A stretch of DNA of 64,000 bases from Perognathus longimembris pacificus (lineage: Eukaryota > Chordata > Mammalia > Rodentia > Heteromyidae): contig NC_063171.1 of NCBI RefSeq assembly GCF_023159225.1, forward strand, positions 1,531,501-1,595,500, in the 5' to 3' direction. The notes beneath the pieces are model-generated. The model worked only from the letters and a program-made list of their open reading frames with translations. It was not told the origin of the DNA and did no database searches. Both the position numbers and the translations under genes were made by a program. The first letter of the stretch is position 1; the number at the start of each line of letters is the position of its first letter. Below are positions 44,990-56,279 of this stretch, in pieces.

Positions 44990-47420
44990 AGAACAAAGGA
45001 CTTTAATCACAATCTCATGCATTTCAAGGAGAAATAGAGAACTAAATTTAACTGCTTTACAGTTTAGGCTAAATATTCGGTAGTGAATTTTAGGGGAATA
45101 CCATTAATTGTAAGTTTGACTCATTTAGTTAAATGTCATATCCATTTCAGAAAAGAAGAGTAAATGCATTGGTATCTTCAAGCTTACAGCAGGCTTTTAG
45201 ATTTTCTGTGTTAAAAACTTACTTAGTTTTTACAATATGAAAATTATAGACAGAATGACATTTAAACCTTTGCTTTTCATAGCATTTCACACTTACACCA
45301 TTTTAAAAGACAGCTATTAACATTTACAAAAATCTTTCAGAAACCAAATGTTCTAACATGCAGAATTCCAATTATACTGTGTACGAGGGTTATCAACCAT
45401 TCTTCTACAAGAATACTTTGAAGTGGCTGGTATTAAACCAAGAGCTAAAATGTCAGTTGCACATAGACAATAAATTAGGGTTTATAAAATCTTGTAAGAT
45501 TTATTTAATATTACAATTTTGACCTTTAGGCTGTCTTTGCCATAGCTTACTTAAGTCTCTCTCACACACCCTCTTTTCTTCCTCTTTTCTCCTTTCTCTC
45601 TCTTTTCTTCCTCTCTCTCCCTTTCTGTTTTCCTCCTCTCTTACTCTTTCCCCCTCTCTGTTTTCTTCTCTCTCTCATCTTATTTGAATGCTTAACATAG
45701 AATGATCTGAAGGCTTTACAAAGTTATGTGACTTCTAGCCAAGTGCCTGTCTTGTCATGGAGTCCTGTGGGGCATTACCCACTTCCCTGCAGAGCACATG
45801 ATTGAGTCACCTGAAGCATTTGAGCCCTTGATGGTCATTCCTGAAATAGGAGTTCTGCTTACCTCCAGGAAGTACATCCATGGAGACAAATGATGTAGAT
45901 CAATCACAGACTATGATGATGTAGCTCCACATTTCCTATGATTGCAATTTGGAAGAGGTTTACTAAAGGAAAGCAGAAAAATGTATCAAACAAATGTTTA
46001 ATTATTCCACTGGAGAGAAAGGAGAAGGAAATTTTCTTTAAAGAATGAACTCCAAGACAGGTACCATCCCTTCCATGAAGAGGGACATGAACTATTTGGG
46101 AGGTTACTACAAACAAACTGTATTCATTACTGGGCACTGCTCCCAGAAATGTGGGGGGAAGGAAGAAATATGTGAATTGAGAGGTGAACAGTTGATTTTG
46201 TTGGTCTTCTTTAGCTGCTGGCAATATTGAAGACTGCCTTTTCTCTTCCACATGCTGGAAAGTAAGAAATCTATGTAAGAAATCTATGTAAGTCTGTTGA
46301 TCCTCTTTGCAAAATATTTCTTTTTTTTTTTAAACCAACATTCTGAAATTACACATGACCTGAAGCAAGGTCATATACTTGAGTGTGTATAGAAGTCATT
46401 TTGTCACCTGCTTTTGAAAGCAGCTTTGTGCTAGGAGCCAAGAACAACAAGCAGAATCGAATAGTGAGGAATTGCTTAAGTAAGTGCTTCTCTTCAGCCA
46501 ACTTCCAAGTCAGAAGCCTGTAAATAACTTGCAAATAACTTGCAGCTGACGCATTAATGACACTCCTCATTTGTGGCATATACTTTTTTCTATATTTTTG
46601 TTAAACAACATATTGTGTGAGCACATTTTTGAATGTTAGTTTCTAAGATAACTCTGTGCAAAAAAATACATCAGTATTCATGAATCCAAAGAAGTATAGC
46701 TTGTTCTGTGAGACTACATTATTTTATGAGTGTGGTACAAATCAATTCTCTATTTGCATGAAACAGCTATGGCACTAAATGATTCCTTGCTTTCGGCTGA
46801 TGGCCCACTTATTTTAAGCAGTATTCCATATAACAAAATTCTAATGTAACTACAGAATTGGGTCACTTCCTTGGAGTGCCCTGAAAGGTACTTGGCAGGT
46901 AACCATAAGCTTGGCACTATAAACACAACCAGCCATCCGTCTGTTCATACTCACTGAGATTACTCACATTCTATGGGATATGCAATGATATGAATTCTTT
47001 ATACATTTCTTTGGATCTCCTGTGCTCACAGACTGGGCAACAAATGTGTCATGTATGAATGAAGAGCTATGTGAAAGCAGTGTATGGTACGTTGCAGTAG
47101 CAGCTGAAAGAGATCAGATATGCCACCTTAAAATACATCTCTTTAGCATAAAGGTTCTTTTGAACTGAAAGTAATGAAGAAATGTAAGTAACAGCAAATC
47201 TAAGACAGCTTGATGTCCTCCTACATTCTGCCTAAAAGCATGACATAAATTTCCCTTTTGTAAAGAAAATCAACATTTCTACAGAAAGTTTTCATTTCTA
47301 AAGATGTACTTGTGTCCCATGATAGGAAAAGAAGGACTTGGGAGATAATGCTGCCGGGAGAACATGAGCCCACATAGAATTTGAGCCCATATAACATACT
47401 TTACTCAATAATTCTGTGTG
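44990..47420. other. Unassigned 2.4 kb
   Basis: A CT-rich tract lies at 45,556-45,680. There is a short tandem duplication of 'taagaaatctatg' at about 46,264-46,291. No gene or clear interspersed repeat recognised. Confidence 0.35.
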
Positions 47421-47424
47421 TGTG

Positions 47425-47690
47425 TGCGCACGCATGCATGCATGTTTGTGTGTGTGTGAACCAGTACTGGAACTTGAACTCAATGCTTGGGTACTGTCCT
47501 GAGCTTTTGGGCACAATTCTGGTCCTTTACCATTTGAACCACAGCTCCATATCTAGTTTTTTAGTGGTTACTTGGAGATAAGAGTCTCATAAAATTCTAT
47601 GCTTGGGTTGGCTTCAAAAATGAGATCCTCAAGTCTCAGCCTACTGAATGCCTAGCATTACCAGTGTGAACCACTGGTTCCCAGCTTCAA
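47425..47690 (-). repeat. Composite SINE, antisense, with (GT)n at its tail side
   Basis: A (GT)n/GCATGC run at 47,417-47,458 leads into 'accagtactggaacttgaac'. Right half 'ccatttgaaccacagctcca', left half 'aagtctcagcctactgaatg', end 'gtgtgaaccactggttccca'. Confidence 0.82.
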
Positions 47691-47699
47691 TAGCTCTTA

Positions 47700-48050
47700 T
47701 TGGCCACCCCCTTCTGAGTTAGCACCCACAGGAGCCTGACTCCTTTTCAGTGGTCCAAACTCCACATTTCACTGTCCATTGTTAAAGTGGTTTGTAAAGC
47801 ACTGAGGTCTAACTGCTTCTTTGGGTTTTAAAATTTTTCTTCTCACTCCCCTCCCCCGCTCCCTCATTTCCTCCTTGAGTATATGAAATAAACCCTTTCT
47901 CCTGTTAATCTACCATTTGTCAATTTAATTCACATTCTTCAATCACTGAGTATAAAAGGCCAGAAGGAAAATATTTCCTCTTCTTCAGCTTCCTTAAAGG
48001 TAAATTCTTTCATGTTCTAGAGACTGAGTTCTATTGTCAAACATCAATCC
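47700..48050. other. Unassigned non-coding sequence
   Basis: Nothing recognised. Confidence 0.35.
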
Positions 48051-48067
48051 GTAATAAATAGGAATGA

Positions 48068-48282
48068 GGGGCTGGGGATATAGCCTAGTGGCAAGAGCGC
48101 CTGCCTCGGATACACGAGGCCCTAGGTTCGATTCCCCAGCACCACATATACAGAAAAACGGCCAGAAGCCGCGCTGTGGCTCAAGAGGCGGAGTGCTAGC
48201 CTTGAGCGGGAAGAAGCCAGGGACAGTGCTCAGGCCCTGAGTTCAAGGCCCAGGACTGGCCAAAAAAAACAAACAAACAAAC
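48068..48282 (+). repeat. Dimeric ID-like SINE, best-preserved copy
   Basis: Starts ggggctggggatatagccta. Box A region 'tagcctagtggcaagagc', box B region 'ggttcgattcc', right half 'gtggctcaagaggcggagtg', end 'ggactggcc' plus A tail with CAAA units. The 15-bp duplication aataaataggaatga is perfect at 48,053-48,067 and 48,283-48,297. It keeps about nine CpG sites (for example cctcggatacacgag, gccgcgc) that have decayed in most other copies, so it is the youngest here. Confidence 0.95.
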
Positions 48283-48481
48283 AATAAATAGGAATGACAA
48301 TTATTTATTGCATATTGAAACTAGGCTTAGCAGCAATTTACAATAAGAAGAAATGATGAGAAAAGTTTTCCAGAAGAATCAGTAAAATAATGAATTTTAT
48401 ATAGATAAAAGATGAACATGTTAAGTATTGTATTTAATTCACTAATGAGGAAGCTGATATAGTTCAACCAGTTCAAATGAA

Positions 48482-48488
48482 TTTCTTT

Positions 48489-48532
<44 letters not shown>

Positions 48533-48735
48533 TCCTTCCTTCCTTCCTTCCTTCCTCCCTCCCTCCCCCTTCCTTCCTTCCTTTTTCCCTTCCTCCTTCC
48601 TTCCCCCTCCTTCTCCCTTATTTCTTTCTTTTCCTTCCTTCCTTCCTTCCTTCCTTCCTTCCTTCCTTCCTTCCTTCCTTCCTTCCTTCCTTCCTTCCTT
48701 CCTTCCTTCCTTTCTTCCTTTCTTTCTTTCGTTTT
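48482..48735. repeat. Long pyrimidine tract, (TTTC)n/(TTCC)n
   Basis: About 250 nearly pure pyrimidines, composed of TTTC, TTCC and CCCT blocks. Phe/Ser/Pro and Lys/Glu/Arg frames are repeat translations. Confidence 0.97.
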
Positions 48736-48858
48736 CTTTTTACTACTTTTATTAGTATGCACTAATAGTACAAGGAGATTTCATTTATTATGATAACCCA
48801 TAGATGCATAGAGAATACTTTGAACAAGTTCACCCGCTTTGTTATATTCCCTTTTTTA

Positions 48859-49338
48859 TGCCAAGTCACGAAACGACCACCAAGAAGGCCACCGAGGCTC
48901 AGACATTCCGAAATGCAAAAGCAAGGCTTTATTCAGGCGAGCTGCAACTCGGGCCTCGTCCAACCCACCGACACAGCGGAGCTTAGGAGGAAACCCCGAG
49001 CTGCGATGGCACAGGGCTTATAAAGGCAAAAAAAAACAAAGTTACAGCCATCAGGTGTTCAAGCAAGCAAGATTAGGACACAGGTACAAATCTGATTGGC
49101 TCAGGGCTCAAGGCACTCTGGGGGCAGTTAGAGTTAAGCATTCCCAGTGGTTAGAGTTCTCGACCTGCTGGGCCCTAATAAGCTTGTCCTGGGTTTGCTC
49201 ACAGGGCCTGCTTATCTCAGGTTCACGTGGTAAAGTGGGGTTCACGTGGTAAAGTGGGGCCTGACTTCAAAGTCTGGCTCTTCACCTTAATCTTGCTTCC
49301 TTTTATCTCCCTCCAGGGAGATATTTTTAAAGGTTACA
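48859..49338 (-). mobile_element. Solo LTR, class I-like, antisense (about 480 bp)
   Basis: Read on the minus strand, promoter parts stand in order: duplicated CACGTG unit, CCAAT (49,095-49,099), TATA-like TTTATAAG near 49,015-49,024, AATAAA (48,928-48,933), a GC-rich R/U5 and an end at ...TTGGCA. The proposed ends (TGTAACC...TTGGCA) are flanked by ttta at 48,855-48,858 and 49,339-49,342. This 4-bp duplication would fit a gammaretrovirus-type (ERV1) element but is low in complexity, so the ends are provisional. No interior is present. The 137-codon frame across it (48,839-49,252) is incidental. Confidence 0.68.
49222..49259. promoter_or_regulatory. Tandem 19-bp unit with CACGTG E-box
   Basis: ttcacgtggtaaagtgggg occurs twice, exactly and head to tail (49,222-49,240; 49,241-49,259), in the presumed U3 of the antisense LTR. 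Duplicated U3 units act as enhancers in gammaretroviruses; that role here is inferred. Confidence 0.7.
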
Positions 49339-49344
49339 TTTATA

Positions 49345-49910
49345 TATCAGAAATACTGAAATGGATGTGCAAATAGAAACAAAACTGGCTTTCTCGACAA
49401 TGGGAAATAAACTACAAGGCAGAATTTTTATGTATATAGAGAGAAATGATTTTGTATTGCTAACAATTGTGTTCACCTTACAGAGTTGTAAAATAGCTCT
49501 GAGATAATGGAAGACTAGAATCATGCTGGAAAGATGTGTTCCACTCAATGTATTTTCTACCAAAGCATAATGTTTTCCTTACAAGACTCTAAGCTTGTAT
49601 GGAAAGCCAGAAAAGGAATGAATGGGCCAATTTCTGTTTGTCTAGCATCTGAGAAGTTACAAATTTTCTAGTTCAGCTACATTCCTTCTTACCTACACAG
49701 GTAAAAAGGATTCGTATCTGTTCTCTCTCTTTTTTCAAATCCATCTGCTTCCAGTTCTCGCTACACATTATTTCCAGTTTCCTCTTCCTAGAGAACATTT
49801 GTGATTGTCACAGTTTCTTTAAAAATTATAAATGGCTTCCTGTTCCATAAATACAATGCTTGAAAAGTTGAACCTGGTTCACTAAAAATTACTTCTCTAA
49901 AAGTCAGAGT
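49345..49910. other. Unassigned non-coding sequence
   Basis: Nothing recognised. Confidence 0.35.
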
Positions 49911-49914
49911 TACA

Positions 49915-50065
49915 CTGAGTGCTGGTGGCTCACACCTGCAATCGTAACTACTCAAGAGGCTGAGATCCAAGGAATGCAGGTCGAAACCAGCACTGACACA
50001 AAAATCTGAGAAACTCTTATTCTCCATTTACCCTGAATTCAAGCCCCAGGACCCACACCAAAAAA
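49915..50065 (+). repeat. Composite SINE, sense, internally deleted
   Basis: 'ctgagtgctggtggctcaca', 'actactcaagaggctgagat', then directly 'ttaccctgaattcaagcccc': most of the right half is missing. Confidence 0.75.
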
Positions 50066-50069
50066 GCCA

Positions 50070-50525
50070 AAGCTTTAAGTTACAAATTACAAAAAACTCT
50101 TGGTTTAAGCAAGAAAGAAAATTTAAAAATAAATGATATTGACCAGATTTGCCAGGAGGGCAGAAGAAATCACCTCTGCTTGTCCTAGAATTGGTTCTCG
50201 GAATCATTGCATGGAACTGGTTGGCTGAGTTCATAACTGTTTCCACCATTGCTTCATAGCAGAGGCAGCTTTCTCCCAGAGGGAGTGACATGGGCACTGT
50301 CTTCTGCTGTAGGCATGGCCCTCAGTTCTTCAAAAGGCACCAGTTTCACAGTAGATCTCAGTTTCTGTCTTTTCTTCTTATATTACAGGCACCCTATTAA
50401 AAATTAGAATGGGGATGGAGGGCTGAGCTGGGAGGATTTGCATCTGATTCAGGTTCTTCTTAGTTCCCATGATCAGATGATGCTCTCCGGTAAGGAGGTT
50501 GGGAACACAGTTGGCAGACTGGCCA
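50070..50525. other. Unassigned non-coding sequence
   Basis: Nothing recognised. Confidence 0.35.
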
Positions 50526-50528
50526 TCT

Positions 50529-50737
50529 TTTTTTTTTTTTTTTTTTTTTTGGCCAGTCCTGGGGCTTGGACTCAGGGCCTGAGCACTGTCCTTGGCTTCT
50601 TTTTGCTCAAGGCTAGCACTCTGCCACTTGAGCCACAGCACCACTTCTGGCCATTTTCTGTATATGTGGTGCTGGGGAATCGAACCCAGGGCTTCATGTA
50701 TACGAGCACTCTTGCCACTAGGCCATATCCCCAGCCC
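50529..50737 (-). repeat. Dimeric ID-like SINE
   Basis: Antisense, T-run of about 23 then ggccagtcctggggcttgga, ending ccccagccc. It has the same 'gtatacgagcactctt' short deletion as 20,480. No clear duplication seen. Confidence 0.88.
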
Positions 50738-50739
50738 TG

Positions 50740-51410
50740 CTCAAAAGTTTTGACTACAAAGTTAGAAAGCTTTCATTTCAAGGAATATTTAAAGGAATTA
50801 TTAAAAATAAGAGGAGTTATTTGTTAACAAGAAGTAAGAGCACTGAAATACAGTTTAGTAGAGGTGAGTTCCTATCTTGCTCTGTCCAGCTTCATTTCCT
50901 GAGAACAAGTCCACCACTGCAATTTAACAATTGGTTCTCAATTTAACACTGGGAACTTGATGACAGCTATATGCTAAGTACTATGCTGGGTAATAAAAAT
51001 AGAGGAATAAGCAACATTTCAATGAGTTTTTGGCCTATACAAGGAGCATGTATAACATGTATAAGTAAGTAGATAATTACATACTTTTTCTAGTGGAGTG
51101 GTAGATTTGTTTTGAGAAGGCACAGTCCTCTCTTCTTTACATGGTCTCCATCTAGACCATAGAAGAACAGATGAGGAGTTCCAGCTTGCTCCCCCTTCTT
51201 CTCGTCACCCCAGAGGCAGGCTGCATCTGCTTTTCTGCTTAATTTGATTATTAAGAGCCTGCTATTAATATGTCTGCTGTCTATGTTTATGGATCTTAGG
51301 TAATCTTACCTTTTGACATTGCCAATAGCATCTGTGAAATCCAAAGACTTCAATCTGATTTTTTACTTGTGACTCTCTGAACTGATCACTTTCCTAGTTA
51401 AAAGCCTTTT
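50740..51410. other. Unassigned non-coding sequence
   Basis: Nothing recognised. Confidence 0.35.
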
Positions 51411-51415
51411 ATTTT

Positions 51416-51416
<1 letters not shown>

Positions 51417-51458
<42 letters not shown>
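51417..51458. repeat. (GT)n microsatellite
   Basis: About 21 GT units, not next to a clear SINE; a CT-rich stretch follows at 51,505-51,565. Confidence 0.95.
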
Positions 51459-51461
<3 letters not shown>

Positions 51462-51564
51462 ACATTGGATTAAACCTAGGATTAACCCAGGCTTCAGCCA
51501 CCATTGCCTCCATCTCCTCTTTTTCCTCCTCCTCCTCTCTCTCCTTTGCCTCTTCTTCCTTCTT

Positions 51565-52645
51565 TGATGGAGTTTCACTATCTTTCTGCCTGTGTTGTTC
51601 TTAAACACTACTTGCCTCTACTTCCTGAGTACTTGGTTTAAAATCCTCTTCCCTATTGAAGCCTCTTATGGATTCACTGCTTTCTTGCTCCTCAGCTTGT
51701 TCTCAGAGAAGCTACCTATACACCAGCCATACCCACGGTGCTCTAGGCTGGTTACCTATGGTGTGACACTGATGTTCCCTGACCTCTAACCCTCATGGGA
51801 CACCATTCTTTTTGCTCACTTCTGGCCACATTTTGGTGAATTGCTTGCTTCTTGATCAAGTGATTCCATTTGCTGATCTCAGCTAAATTTTAGCAAATTT
51901 TTTTTTTTTTGGCCTATAAATTTTAAAAGGGATGTGCATTTGTGGCAATTCAGGTTTGTAAAGCATGGCTTGAGGATAATTCAAATATATTGCCTTGGCC
52001 AGCAACTGGATGCTGATCAGGAAATAGAAAAATTTCCACCACTTCTGAATTTTGTTGCCTGTGAGAAATCCAGAAAGCATCCATGAGCCGTTTAAGCTAT
52101 GCTGGTGTGGAATTTGTGCTAAAAGACACAGGACATCACTGTGCTGTATTGGCCTTTGTGTCTATATCCCATGTGGACAGGGGCTCCTCAAATCATAGTA
52201 CCCCCATTGTACCATGGAGAGGCTCAAAACTCTGTCAAGTGGCTTCCAACTCTGCAAACAGAGGTTACTTACATGCATAATTGAAAAAATAATCTTCTTA
52301 CTAGTAAAGAAGTTGGCAGTCTACATTTCACAGGACAATTTGACCTACTTAATATTTTCAAACAATCTGCAGTGTCTCCACAACCCATAATTGGTCTGAC
52401 TCTCTTCCAAGGTCTTGAGTGAATGGCAGTTCCTGGGCCCTGACCCAAAGATTTGCTGGCTTATTGGCTTTTTGAGCAGGTGAGGAGTGAAATGTGCTGG
52501 TGATGAACAACCGAATTGGAAAAGGCTCATTGTATTCCATTCTCTGAGACTGGATTACCTCCGAGGAAATCAAGGTGGGAAAAGGAAATAACTTCATAAC
52601 TGCCAGTCCTTGAAACTATGCTATTTTATATAGCTTTAAATAAAG
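51565..52645. other. Unassigned; candidate conserved part at 52,330-52,600
   Basis: 52,330-52,600 is complex and repeat-free. Two overlapping frames on the minus strand (61 and 79 codons) show no domain. Confidence 0.3.
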
Positions 52646-52662
52646 ATATTACTTCTCAATTT

Positions 52663-52866
52663 TTTTTTTTTTTTGGCCAGTCCTGGGGCTTGGACTCAGG
52701 GCCTGAGCACTGTCCCTGGCTTCTTTTTGCTCAAGGCTAGCACTCTGCCACTTGAGTCACAGCACCACTTCTGGCCATTTTCTATATATGTGGTGCTGGG
52801 GAATTGAACCCAGGGCCTCATGTATACAGGGCAAGCACTCTTGCCACTAGGCCATATCCCCAGCCC
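52663..52866 (-). repeat. Dimeric ID-like SINE with target duplication
   Basis: Antisense copy ending ccccagccc. Flanked by acttctcaatttt (about 52,650-52,662) and atttctcaatttt (about 52,867-52,879), 12 of 13 identical. Confidence 0.92.
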
Positions 52867-52879
52867 TATTTCTCAATTT

Positions 52880-53375
52880 TCCAAGTGTCTTTGTAGTAAA
52901 TATTTAGCATCTTTTACATATTCCCATGCTTAGAGAAAGTGTGCTAGTCCAAGTAGAAAATCTACTTATACAGTCCCACCTCAGACGCTACAAGGGACTT
53001 GTTCCAGAACCCAAATAGATACCAAATTCCAAAGATGTTTAAGGTGCTCTATAAAAAAATTGCAAAATATTGCATGCATGCTACACATGTGCTCCCATAC
53101 ATTTTGAAGCTATAGATTACTTAAAATAATATGTTTTAAATGCTATATAAGTAGATGTTCTGTGTACTATTTATGGAAGCAATACAAAAAAGTATAGGTT
53201 AGGTTCAGTAGAGACAATTACCCTTAAATATGTCCATAAGTGATAGAATCTAGAGATGGTAGAACCTGGGGCCCATCTGGGGGTGGAAGCTGAACCTGAA
53301 GAGGAAGAAGAAGGGAAAAGGCAGAAGTGGACATGAGAAGAAAGAAGCAGAACCAGACTAGCAGGATAGAAACTT
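52880..53375. other. Unassigned non-coding sequence
   Basis: Purine-rich at 53,290-53,340. Nothing assigned. Confidence 0.35.
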
Positions 53376-53380
53376 GGAGC

Positions 53381-53462
53381 AAAAGTGGAGGCTGACAGCC
53401 CTCATCACCAGCCATAAAAGTGGAGGCCGATGGCCCTAACCAGCAGCCACAAAAGTGGAGGC
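53381..53462. repeat. 35-bp tandem repeat, about 2.3 units
   Basis: Units at 53,381-53,415 and 53,416-53,450, both starting aaaagtggaggc, with a third partial start at 53,451. They differ at about 7 sites. 35 is not a multiple of 3, so the unit does not favour a coding role. Confidence 0.8.
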
Positions 53463-53559
53463 ATGGCACTGAATGTCACAGATGAGAATTGGACTTGACA
53501 AGATCAGTAAACTTTCCCCTGCACTTCCCCTCAACCTTCACCCTGACACTTTTGTCTGA

Positions 53560-53740
53560 CCTTTGCCTAGCATAGCAGTTTTCTGCTTTCTTCCTGGTAG
53601 AATCTTATGTCTAAGGCTTGTTGACTTGCTTATCTGAATTGTTTTGTAATCCGAGTGAATCTTCAGCAGCAACACTACCTAGGACATGGAAAACTTTCAA
53701 TAAATGTTTACTAAATCAGTCAATGAATTGGTGCTATATT
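53560..53740 (+). repeat. L2-like ancient LINE 3' end
   Basis: 'cctaggacatggaaaacttt' followed by 'caataaatgtttactaaatc' is the pattern of L2 3' ends (…caataaatgtttgttgaatg). Confidence 0.55.
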
Positions 53741-53949
53741 AATAAATACTAGAAGCTGGAATGGCCTCTCAGTTCTGCTCCCTAAACTATTTTCCTGTCA
53801 GATCTTAGACATTTCTTCCAGTTACTAGGTGTTTATAAACACCTTCTTCCTTTCCTCTTTTTTTTTTTTTTTTTTTGACAGAGTCTGAATATGTATCCCC
53901 AACTGGTCTCTAAGATTCAACATCACACTTGCTTTTAAACTTCTCTTTT

Positions 53950-54050
53950 TGAGTGGCACTTTGGCTCAAGTTGTAGAGTGTTAGCCTTGAGCTGAAGGGC
54001 TCAGGGACAGTGCCCAGGCCCAGAGTTCAAGCCCTATGACAAACAAAAAA
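53950..54050 (+). repeat. tRNA-like SINE right half
   Basis: 'agtggcactttggctcaagt', 'cagggacagtgcccaggccc', 'agagttcaagccctatgaca' then an A tail. No left half. Confidence 0.82.
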
Positions 54051-54059
54051 AAAGTACAT

Positions 54060-55360
54060 ATTTGAAACTTCCCTTTTTGGCACCTTCACCCAGCAACTCA
54101 TTCATTGACAGACCCACAGTTTTGGTTAAGGATTCTTTCAACTCTGTTCTCATCCTCCATTACTCTTGCTTTCTCACGTTTGAGTCAGTCTCTTCAGGTT
54201 TGCAGACCATTCCTTTTGTCTCCCAAGGGCTTTGCTTCTTAGATTATCTATTCCACAGTATCTGTAATTTCCAGCATGACTCTTCTGCTATCGACTCTTC
54301 AATGTCCTTCTTTCCATTGTTTCATTCCTTGCTGAATTGTTCTACTGTCTTGCCATACATTTATGTGCAATCTTCTTAGCCCAGCCTTAATCTATGTTGG
54401 CCAGTATGACCAGAACACTCCATGGCTAAACCAGAGAGGCATCTTCCTATCCTTATCTTGACTCCCCTGTCTCACAAGACTGGGAAGCCCTAAGTTTTCA
54501 GCACCGGTTTTTCCTTTGGGCTCTTACTACTCTTCTGTCTCTTCAAATTACTGTCTTGGTTCCCATCTTTCTTCTTCCAACTGAGTACTAGTTAGTGTTG
54601 TTTCTCTGTCCACTTCGTCTCCTTCCATAAGACATAAACTTACAGGTAAAGTCCTCCTCCACTGAAACACACTCATACCCTCTCGGGTCAGTCCAAATGC
54701 TCGCACACATTCATGTGCTCTTCCAGAATGCCATGCCACATGCACAGCCACCAGTCCCCAAAGCAGCCTCACTGTTTCTTTCCCTGGACTGCTTCCCTGA
54801 CTGTATCACCGTATCACGAGCAACCATTACCTACCCAACAATGCCTTCCTTCTCATCTATATCTCCCTCACATTGGTAACATGACTCCTTGGGTTGTGTT
54901 TCATAATCATGTTTGAAATATATCTCCTTCTCTCCAGCCACACAGTAACAACTTTTGTGTATGCATTGATTTTTGTTTTGCTTCTTGACAATGCTGGGAT
55001 TCGAACTCAAGACTTTGTGCTTGTTTGGCAGGTTCTCTATCACTTGAGCCATGTTGTTTAAGCTCTAGCCAAATAGGAATACCTTTTTATCCTCAAATAG
55101 GTCCAGGAGACCACAGCTTCTCCTCGGGATGCTCTTCCATCTGAGCCTCTCTTCCCTGTAAGCCTTCCCTCCAAATGAACTCTTGTCAGGAGCCTTCCCT
55201 TGTTCCTGAGAGGCCAGAGTTCATGCTGTGAACTCTTCTTCAGAGCCTGTTGCATCACACACCTGCCAACAGGAGGGCATTTTCTCCTTCTGCGAACTTA
55301 TAAAATTACCCTCATATCTCTTCCCCACCCATCTGAATGTTTCCTTTGCTCAATGAAGCT
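54060..55360. other. Possible L2-like pyrimidine-rich stretch
   Basis: Phrases such as 'gtaagccttccctccaaatg' and 'gggctttgcttcttag' recall L2. An antisense ID-like piece ('ggattcgaactcaagacttt', 'tctctatcacttgagccatg') is at about 54,998-55,052. Assignment is weak. Confidence 0.35.
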
Positions 55361-56065
55361 GATTGGTCTGGAGAATGGCTGTGTAAATGTCTATTGAAAG
55401 AGAGCATTATTCATTGAACCTAAAATGTAAATTCTTTTGGCAGATTGGCTTTAACCATTTTCATTTAAATGGTGTCTTTCCTGCTCCTGGTGAACAAGGC
55501 AGACATCTGGACTTGGGCATGGCTCCTGGGTCAGTGTTCCATCTACTTCACAGACATGCTTTGGTGCTGAGCCTTTCAAAGACAACATTGTTTCCTGGAC
55601 AATAATGGTTTCCACAGTCCTGTGATTTGCTGGAACACCCTGAACAAGCAGGCCATCTTGTAATTCTATACGTCTGATTAGTTCTTCAGACACACCTGGC
55701 AAGCAGAGCTTTACCTTATGCTTTAATTCTTAGTGTATCTGAAATATTAAATAACTTTTCCCCCTGCAAGTCTCCCTCCCCGCCGCATATCCTAAAATCA
55801 ATCATTAATAAACAAAGTGCTTGGAAATGATTATATGAATGAGAAAATGAATTTATTTTGTTGCAGGCCATATGTGGAAAAAAAACCCAACAACTGCATC
55901 CGTTCTTTGTCTCTCAGTTGTGAAGTGAAGGTACACATTATAGCTCTTCAAAGGAGGTTAACTGTTGAAGCAAATGAGAAACTACTTCAAGAAAGGAAAT
56001 TAAAGAGTATAAGATGGTTGAAAGTAGAATTTTCCTCTGATTACCAAAGAAAACTCTAAGGGCTA
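55361..56065. other. Complex sequence, candidate conserved part at 55,740-55,960
   Basis: Repeat-free, with 'aaaatcaatcattaataaac' and 'gaatttattttgttgcaggc'. The latter has an acceptor-like ttgttgcag|gc at 55,858-55,869; the downstream frame to 56,058 (80 codons from an upstream ATG) has no known domain, so I do not call an exon. Confidence 0.3.
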
Positions 56066-56069
56066 TCTA

Positions 56070-56276
56070 TACCAGAGAGGCTTCTGTTTGAACTCAGGAT
56101 CTCATGTTTGAGAGACTGGAGCTTTACTACTTGAGCCATACCTTTAGCCCAGCTTTTGGCTGGTTACTTTGGAGATAGAAACTAGAGAACCTTTCTGCCT
56201 GAGCTTCAAAACATAGCCCTCAGTCCTCAACCTCTTGAGTAGCTAAGATCACAGGCATGAGCCACTGGCACCAGGC
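56070..56276 (-). repeat. Composite SINE, antisense, diverged
   Basis: 'gtttgaactcaggatctcat', 'actacttgagccataccttt', linker 'ggttactttggagatagaaa', left half 'gtagctaagatcacaggcat', 'gagccactggcaccaggct'. Confidence 0.78.
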
Positions 56277-56279
56277 TAC

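Noticed and set aside
48068..48282. tRNA gene
   Set aside because: Box A and box B are present, but the copy is a dimeric SINE with an A tail and target duplication.
48442..48762. 106-codon Lys/Glu/Arg frame
   Set aside because: Repeat translation of the TTTC/TTCC tract.
48839..49252. 137-codon + strand frame
   Set aside because: Lies antisense across a solo LTR; no domain, no support for expression.
55817..56059. 80-codon frame with an acceptor-like site at 55,858-55,869
   Set aside because: No known domain and no partner exon; kept only as possible conserved sequence.
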